A DNA stretch of 64,000 nt, taken from assembly GCA_047967505.1 (NCBI GenBank), contig CM106539.1; one strand, 5' to 3'. Within the stretch, counting starts at the first letter, position 1. Each line of letters opens with the position of its first letter. This DNA is from Dipteris shenzhenensis (Eukaryota; Polypodiophyta; Polypodiopsida; Gleicheniales). Of this stretch, positions 57,263 through 64,000 are shown piece after piece. The notes under the pieces were generated by a model, which saw nothing but the letters and a program-made list of their open reading frames with translations, was not told the DNA's origin and did not search any database. A program made the position numbers and the translations under genes.

Positions 57263-57490
57263 CTCTCCCATGCCCCGCCCCACCCCACCTGCAACCCACC
57301 CACCCGTGCCCCGTGCCCCCCCCACGCCCTGCCCCACCTCGCCCAGCCCGTACCCTCAGCCTCCACCCCCCTCCCCTCACCCGCCCCTCAACCCTCCCCT
57401 CCCCTCCACCCTCCCCTCCCCTCCCCCCTCCACCTCCCTCCCCTCCCCTATGTGCGAAACCCCCCCCCCCCGCGCCGCCGCCACCGCGTG
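56700..57490 (+). repeat. C/CT-rich low-complexity tract in the gypsy leader
   Basis: The tract begins TTTTCTTTTTTC, becomes CCCTCC/CCACC-rich, then alternates (CT)n runs with C homopolymers at 57,000-57,260. It ends CCCTCCCCTCC-rich. The overlapping Pro/Ser/Leu frames of about 300 residues, and the Glu/Gly/Arg frames opposite, are artefacts. Confidence 0.85.
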
Positions 57491-57534
57491 GAATTCCCCC
57501 CCAACGAATTTTTTTAATTTTATTTAATTTTAAA

Positions 57535-57765
57535 AAATTAACCTAACCATTAATCTAACCCTCGGTTAGTTTAACCTCAATTAGGTTAGGTTAATTTAAC
57601 CTAGGTTAGGTTAGTCTAACTTAGTTAGGTTAGTTTAACCTCGATTAGTTACTAATAGCTAGGTTAGTCCAACTAACCTACTAACTATAGTAGGTAAGAG
57701 TAGTTAGATTAACCTCCCAGTTACAGTAACTGGGAGGATATAGGTTAGTTTATCTAACTAGAATT
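57535..57765. repeat. GGTTAGTTTAACC-type repeat
   Basis: Self-complementary units such as GGTTAGTTTAACC and TAACCTAGGTTAGG recur at 10-20-base spacing for about 230 bases. The part at 57,705-57,735 folds on itself around CCAGTTACAGTAACTGG. Confidence 0.7.
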
Positions 57766-58093
57766 ATCTTGGTTCAAACCCCTCAGTTGGACTTAAAGTC
57801 CATTCACACCACCCTTAAGACACCCCCCATAAAAAGCCAATTTTACCCCTACTTTAACCCCTCGTAACTCATCTGTTTGGGACCCAAACTGGACCCCGTT
57901 TAAACCCAAATTTCACACACGGAAACGCCATGCTATGGGGCATTTTTCCAACCCATTTTGGCATCCCTATCACTCACTCATTCACGCCCCCGTGTGGACC
58001 TTGTTTCATACAAATTCGCTCGTATCTTCACGTCGACTGTCTGCACTGACACAATTCCCTACACACGTAGGACAATCTTAGGCACATTATTAA

Positions 58094-59231
58094 CATGACG
58101 GTCCCTACACAAACTAACACCACTCTAACCCTCCCAACAAAACTATATCCACACCCGCACTTGCAGTAGAGACACCTTTTGCAAATCTCGCCCAATCTAC
58201 ATACAGCTATGTTCCAGCCAATGCCTCCGACTCCAATGCTCACCAAATCTGCATACAACTCCGCTGCAACCACTGCCTCCGACAATCCTCTACCCTGAAT
58301 CCCCCCTGAAATTCAATCACTCCCTTTGACTCCTCCACGCCACAACATGGTTGGATGCCGTCGTGACAATGATGGGGATATCGACCTCGATACAGAGGCT
58401 GACAATTTCTTTAATCAAAGAAATAATAACACTTAAGGCAAGTGCTTCTTGGGAAAACTGGAACTTCCCAAATATAATGGTAGGGGAGGTCCAGCCCGAT
58501 TCCTCTAGCATTTTGATGCCGCATGCCACACAGGTGGAGATCAATCCCATGAAACCAAGGTGGCTTGGTTTCCCATGGCCTTAACTGATGAAGCTTCTAA
58601 ATGGTACCTAGACCTTCTAGTGGAAGAGCACGCCACATGGGAACTACTTCAAATAGGATTTAAACGACGCTTTCAAACGGAGAGGCTACAAGATGATCCC
58701 GCTCTCCAACTAGGCAAGATTGAACAAGGCCGGCGAGAAGATGTACACACGTACCTAGGTAAGATCAAAAGATTAATCGCCAAATGTGAACCACGCCCAG
58801 ATGCAAAGTACCTCATGGCATGGTTCATTGCAAGACTAAGAAAGAAAATCCGAAAGGATATGAAAAAGATAAGCAGCTATGAAACGTTCAATGCTACTCA
58901 TGTGGCAGCCATTGACATCGAGGATGGCATAACCAACTCAGACACTAGCAGTGATGACAGCAGATCTAGTACATGAGATAAGCACTCAAAAAAAGGCAAA
59001 TCCAAGTCCACTGCCGAAACATCAAATGAAGATTGCCTAGAGTCCATGACCACAAAGCTGAAAGAAGACATGATGTAGGCCATGGAACAAAAACTTCACT
59101 TGTCTTAGCCACCAACTCAGACACATCCACGACGAGAAAATATCTCGTGTCCACACTACATGGCCAACCATACAGCAAATGAGTGCTCGGTCCTAAGAGC
59201 CAGGATCACTACACAAGCAAATACACTACCA
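58094..59231 (+). pseudogene. Gypsy Gag, decayed
   Basis: From the ATG at 58,094 the sense runs MTVPTQTNTTLT, then ELPKYNGRGGPARF, a TAG, HFDAACHTGGDQSHETK, WFPMALTDEASKWYLDL and REDVHTYLGKIKRLI. This is the retrotrans_gag capsid domain. Stops at about 58,167, 58,298, 58,435, 58,507 and 58,977 fit changed Gln or Arg codons. A frameshift lies near 58,440. After 58,977 the sense continues to CPHYMANHTANECSVL, an atypical Cys/His cluster, and ends at the antisense segment. Confidence 0.8.
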
Positions 59232-61060
59232 AGGTTGTGGTGCCATATCTACATCGTTGGCGGCCATGATGAAAACAGTTGCATCTTCAACATGCGCAAC
59301 CATAAAGAATGGCACCTCTAGATCGATTGGTTCTTCATGTGTGAGTGGAGGACCTACCTGCAGCACCTTAGCATCAATCTGCGAGAAGATGGGGTCTAAT
59401 GAATGGCAGTTGTCGATGGTTGCCAATGTTTGTATCTAGTTATTGGCATTGCTTTATGAGTTACCCGCTATGGCATGCTGTTGCAAGGGAGCTGATTTGC
59501 TTGAGATTGTCATGGAAGATGTGTCATCCAATGCTCTAGGCACAAATGGTTTTATAGCTCCTGTTCCCACATTCACCCTGACTACTGTGTCGCAATTCTG
59601 GATTGTCAGTCTATCAGTTTCCTAGTCATGGAGGACTAATGCTTCCTATAACCAAGGACATCCCAGTAAGATTTGATAGGATTTTTTGGGGAGATCCAAG
59701 ATTGTGAATTGAAGGGAAAAGCGGACTCCTGCGATCTTTGTGGACACGCCATTTACTATTCCCAAGGGTTTAGCCCATGAATCATTGGTAAGGCGTATGT
59801 TGAAATTAGCCTTTTGCATTGGTGGGAGACCCCATTCTTTGTAGAGCTCCTTTGATAGGACATTTACACCTGCTCCACCATCTACTATGGCTTGGACTTC
59901 ATTATATGCCTTGTGGATCAAAGGCACAGTAATGTTGCGTATGTCATCTCTCTCACCCATCCGCACAGGGATATCTTTGATGTCGTTGTTGGTAGGTGGA
60001 GGGAGATTTGCAAGTTCAATCCATCCTTTGAAATCTCCCAGAGATTGGGACAATTTCGTACGAGGATTCTGATGGGAATTGACACAGGGCAACTCAGGAT
60101 GCTAGAGAGTGCGGCTCTTTCAAGTTGACATGGCGGTACATTATGTTGTGGAGTTTGTTGTTGGAATAGAGGCTCGAGTACAGTATCAATACTTTGTGGG
60201 GCCAAGTCATGGATTGCGTCTTGAGCTTGTTTCTCAGCCTTAAATTGAGCTTGTTTCTCAGCCTCAAATTGAGCTTGTTCCTTTTGTACCCATTGTTGAA
60301 GTGCCTGAAAACAAGCCTTCTCCACCTCTGCATTTGGGTATGGAGCTTCTTTTATTTGAGGCTCGGGAGTTGATGTGGATGAGCTTGGTTGCTCATTGCT
60401 TGGCAGAGGTGGAGGCACTTGTGCTTTCTTTTTAAGAAGTCGCTTTAGTTGGATAGGAATGTTAGGGTCCTTGATGGCCTCTTTTTGTTGGCATGTAATT
60501 ACATTGACAGGTTGTGATATTACACTTGCCAGACTCAAACTTTGATGGTCTACCCCAATGATGCCGATTGGGATGTCAAGCTTAACCTCTGTTTGTTGTG
60601 GGGCTTTATTTTTCATGGGACAATCGATACAGGCATGTCTTATGCCACAATCTTTGCAGAGTGGTTGGAAAGTAGCTGGGCTACCATGATGAGGCACTTT
60701 GCGATCCGATGATTTTCTCCACAACTGTAGCACTTGATTGGTGCTTGATATGTGTTGGGACGTACTTGATTTGCATAAACTGGTATTAGACCCTCTGCAC
60801 CTTCTACATAGTACACTGGGTACTCTGTTTCATACTCAAATGACTAGTCTGGAGCTACCTGAGGAGCTAGATTTGGTGCTCTTAGATATGGTCGTGGATT
60901 TGGGTTCTTGAGTAGTTGTGGGACTTGTGTCTAAATGGGAACAGGATTTAGCCTCAGAGTTGGGGGCGCTTGTGCAAGTGCCAATTGCCTGTACACTAGC
61001 ATGGGTGTCGCTTAGTATTGTTGAGGTCGAGACCTGGAGTGGGATAATGAACCTGAAGAA
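59232..61060 (-). mobile_element. Antisense gypsy gag/protease segment
   Basis: On the minus strand a Pro-rich Gag linker (LLKNPNPRPYLRAPNLAPQV) leads to two zinc knuckles of the same C-x2-C-x3-H-x4-C spacing, CYSCGENHRIAKC near 60,730 and CKDCGIRHACIDC near 60,640. A one-base loss separates them. Then come a Gln/Ala-rich spacer, a retropepsin-like domain with AIVDGGAGVNVLSKELY near 59,870 and ILDLPKKSYQILLGCPW, and downstream sequence to about 59,232. The breakpoints are known only to within tens of bases. It replaces the protease region of the plus-strand element, so it is either a nested fragment of another element or an inversion within this one. Confidence 0.75.
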
Positions 61061-63160
61061 GGTACCCATACCAATGATGACTCAGATTTTCCTTGGGACC
61101 TTGAAACTAAGGCTCAAAATGCTGAAATTGAAGATCAAATCTTTGATAATGATAGCCATTTGGCATGCCCTAATGGCAGTCAAGCTCCCAAAAGTTGAAC
61201 CTCCAAAGTTGAATAACAGCAAAAGATCCCACAAGAAAGCTAGAGGAAATCATAGAAAAGTCAAGGCCAAACACTTCAATAAATTCGAACGAGTCCAAAC
61301 AAGGATCGTTGAATTGTACCTTGCAAAGCCAGCTCCCTCAAAATCAGAACCACCGCCTCTTGAATGGTACCCTGAGGGACTAGAAGGAGTATGCGCAACA
61401 AAGGAACCCTTACTTGGAAATGCCTTACCAGTGGAAAAGTTACCCCACAGTTCCCAACGTAAGAAGTTTTGGAAATACCACGTGTGCGGATGAAGCTCGA
61501 TCACGAGACTTCAGAAAAAGAAAGCCAAAAAGAGCCTAACAAATTGGTAAATGAAACGATGCCACCCAGTACACATGGCACATGTTAGGCTAGTTCAACA
61601 CCATCAGAGGCCGATCTTCGAGAAGTGCCGAAATACTTCAAGAATTACACAAGTGGTGGCAGTGAGCCAATAGCAATACCAAGACCACTAAGGGAATCTA
61701 AAGTTCAAGAAACCGATAGCATTGGAGAAACTCCAATCTATGAGGGATCGGCAAAAACACGCACAATAAACCTCGCCCTTAAAGGGGAGGAAGAAAAACT
61801 AGTTTTCATTGGGAAACAGCTTCGACAAGAAGATGAAACCAAACTCAAAGCACTCCTAATGGAATACCGTGACTGCCTAGCATGGTCATACAAAGAGATG
61901 AAAGGAATTTCACTAGATGTGGCAGTACACACAATACCTATAAGGGAAGGTGCTCACCCTAAGGTATGTGGACCTTATCGCACAAATCCTAAATATGGCA
62001 TCATGGTTTATGAGATGAGTTGGAAAAACTCCTAGATGCCGGATTCATCTACGAGATAGAGCACACTAATTTTTTTTTCAACCATCATCATTGTGCCTAA
62101 ATGCAATAAGAAGCTCAGAATATGCATAAACTTTAAATATGTGAATGTCGCCACAATTAGAGCACTCCCCTACCCTTAACAGAAACAGTGCTGGAAAAGG
62201 TGGCAAGTAATATATAGCTTCTTGGATGGCTTCAGTGGCTATAACCAAGTGCAAAATGCTCCTAAAGACCAATCAAAAATAGCATTTGCTACAGAATGGG
62301 GTATTTTTGCATATAGAGTCATGCCATTCGGCCTTTGTAATGCCCCGACCACATTCCAACGAGTCATGTTCACAACTTTCAAGTCATTTCTGAATAAGTT
62401 TTTACAGGTGTTCTTGGATGATTTGTGCATCCATTCAAACAAAAACAACCACTTCAAATGTCTTGAAGCAGTACTAATCAAATGCAGGGATATGGCATCT
62501 CCCTAAATCCAACAAAATGCCAGTTCATGGTCACTCACGGAGTTGTTTTGGGACACATCATCTCTCAACATGGGATTGCAATTGACATGGACAAAATCAA
62601 AATCATCATGGAATTGCCTCCTCCTACAAATTCCAAAGGTGTACATGTCTTTATGGGACATGCCGACTATTATAGAAGATTTATAGTGGTATGCCATGAT
62701 AGCTAGACCACTATACAAATTATTAGTGGAATTCTTATGGACCGAATAGTGCAACCAAGCCTTTGAGCTTTTAAAGTTGCACCTAATCACAGCATCCATC
62801 CTTATATCTCCCAATTGGGATATTGATTTTCATGTTCATACTGATGGATCCAAGTATGCAATTGGGAGTGTGCTTTGTCAACCTGGTGAACATAAGAAAG
62901 ACTACCCATTCTACTTCGCCAGTCAACAACTCAATGATGCAGAGATCAACTATACCACCACAGAAAGAGAAGCCCTAGCAATGGTGTATAGTGTAAAGAA
63001 ATTTCGACACTATCTACTGGCAAATGATTTTGTCTTCTACACTGACCATCAAGCATTGCTTTATCTTGTGAACCGTCCATGTACAACAAAAAGAATAAGC
63101 AGATGGCTCCTCTTGCTTCAAGAATTCAACTTCAAAATAGTGGTCCATAAAGGTTGTTGA
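61061..63160 (+). pseudogene. Gypsy linker, reverse transcriptase and RNase H
   Basis: After the antisense segment the sense strand gives an acidic linker (DFPWDLETKAQNAEIED) and then DETKLKALLMEYRDCLAWSY, the usual approach to gypsy reverse transcriptase. RT has GFSGYNQVQNAPKDQSKIAF, VMPFGLCNAPTTFQRVM and the catalytic VFLDDLCIHS near 62,420. It continues with NPTKCQFMV and LGHIISQHGI. RNase H shows HVHTDGSKYAIGSVL, TTEREALAMVYSVKKFRHYL and FYTDHQALLYL. Breaks occur near 62,035, 62,090-62,215, 62,504 and 62,705, so no enzyme could be made from this copy. Confidence 0.88.
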
Positions 63161-64000
63161 TCACATGTCTCGTGTCAAGTCGGGAGAAGAAGCCACTAGA
63201 ATAGAAGACGACTTACCAGATACCACACTATTTCAAATAGATGTTGTTCCAGAGTGGTGTGGAGATATCATTGGTTACTTGATGGTAGGAAGACCACCCC
63301 CTGAAATGAAAGCAGTAGATGCTAGAAAATTGATTCTAAAGGCTGCAACCTATCAACTCATTGTAGGACAACTGTACAAGATGGGCAAGGACCAGATATT
63401 AAGAAGATGTGTAATGCCTCATGAGATCATGCCAATCCTAAGTGAAGTCCATGAAGGCATTGCAGGACACTTCCAAGGGGAAACCACAGTAAGAAAAGTT
63501 CTCCTCATAGGCTTCTGGTGGCCAACACTGTGGGCAGATGCCTATGAATATGTAAAAGGATGTGATGTATGCCAACGGACTACTAAACCACAACACAAAG
63601 TCTTCAATCCCCTAACAACAGTTGTTGCACAAAAACCATTTGAAAAATGGGGGATTGACTATATGGGTCCCATACATCCAGTAGCAAAAGGAACATAGGC
63701 ATGCTACATCATTGTGGCCATTGATTACTTTACAAAATGGGCTGAAGCTAAAGCAGTCAAAAAGGCAAATGCCAGAAGCACAGCAAGATTCTTATATGAA
63801 AATGTGATCACCTGATTCGGATGCCCCATTGAAATTGTGTCGGATAGAGGCACACATTTTGTCAATGAGGTAATCCAAGAACTCTTGTCTGGCTTTATGG
63901 TAATCCATAGAAAAAGCACAACCTACTACCCCCAAGGGAATGGATAGGCCGAATCCACCAAAAAAATAATATGCATTATCCTCACCAAGGTAGTAGAACC
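63161..64000 (+). pseudogene. Gypsy integrase, partial at window end
   Basis: Past a frameshift at about 63,158 the open frame reads SRVKSGEEATRIEDD and then the zinc site VHEGIAGHFQG....CDVC near 63,450-63,580. The catalytic core follows with KWGIDYMGPIHPV, then a TAG at 63,696, VAIDYFTKWAEAKAV, a TGA near 63,812, EIVSDRGTHFVNE and PQGNG, a TAG, AES. The three acidic residues are still present. The TGA and last TAG fit changed Arg and Gln codons. The window ends inside the gene. Confidence 0.87.

Larger units (their letters stand above)
56005..64000 (+). mobile_element. Ty3/gypsy element, runs off the window
   Basis: The element starts at the primer site at 56,007. A long leader follows, then gag at 58,094, an antisense insertion at about 59,232-61,060, a linker, reverse transcriptase, RNase H and integrase up to the last base. 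Reverse transcriptase before integrase is the gypsy order. Stops and frameshifts are common, so this copy is dead. The 3' LTR lies outside the window. Confidence 0.88.

Noticed and set aside
56507-57546. Long Pro/Ser/Leu frames and opposite Glu/Gly/Arg frames
   Set aside because: Composition artefacts of the C/CT tract in the gypsy leader.
57535-57765. TTAGG-type telomere repeat
   Set aside because: Units are self-complementary GGTTAGTTTAACC with irregular spacing, not a head-to-tail TTAGG array.
1-64000. tRNA, rRNA or CRISPR features
   Set aside because: No cloverleaf with box A/B motifs, no rRNA core sequence and no regular repeat-spacer array was seen. The tRNA-like matches are only retroelement primer sites.

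Overview
This is nuclear DNA from a land plant. The evidence is a dense layering of plant-type mobile elements: Ty1/copia elements primed by initiator tRNA-Met, a Ty3/gypsy element with the TGGCGCC-type primer site, a CACTA TNP2 transposase relic and a Mutator-like foldback. There are also plant telomere-like AAACCCT motifs and intron-split genes, and no sign of bacterial operons. The amount of decayed repeat suggests a large genome; a fern, lycophyte or gymnosperm is my guess, not something the sequence proves. I see no intact ordinary host gene, rRNA, tRNA or CRISPR array.

Layout. 0-4.8 kb: an orphan copia LTR and a decayed CACTA transposase. 4.8-6.8 kb: a 2-kb polypyrimidine tract. 8.4-10 kb: a short LTR element with almost no internal region (TRIM-like). 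10.5-11.7 kb: minisatellites. 13.2-14.4 kb: two long foldback hairpins. 14.8-18.0 kb: a copia copy that lost protease and integrase by internal deletion. 18.7-19.2 kb: a GGA tract. 22.3-24.2 kb: two solo LTRs with perfect target-site duplications. 24.2-26.1 kb: remnants of one or two unfamiliar genes. 26.2-27.0 kb: telomere-like DNA followed by a GA tract. 28.4-39.6 kb: degraded unknown coding DNA and a Ulp1/C48-peptidase-like gene, the latter interrupted by a complete copia element (29,953-35,869) and a solo LTR (37,885-38,618). 41.7-43.0 kb: a copia fragment. 43.5-48.9 kb: a complete, very young copia element inside an unidentified reading frame. 51.4-55.7 kb: a multi-exon minus-strand gene whose 3' half resembles a bacterial-type beta-class DNA amino-methyltransferase, with a Mutator-like foldback inserted in one exon. 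56.0-64.0 kb: a gypsy element running off the window, carrying an antisense gag-protease segment where its own protease should be.

How it fits together. The window is a nested graveyard. Older gene-like units (TNP2, Ulp1-like, methyltransferase-like, DGMDQ-motif) were hit by younger LTR elements, several of which collapsed to solo LTRs. Nearly all in-frame stops can be read as C-to-T changes of Gln or Arg codons, as expected if these sequences were cytosine-methylated and silenced. The most unusual content is the methyltransferase-like gene and the Ulp1-like gene. All coordinates, motifs and repeat matches were read by eye from the sequence; family names come from motif knowledge, not from a database search.
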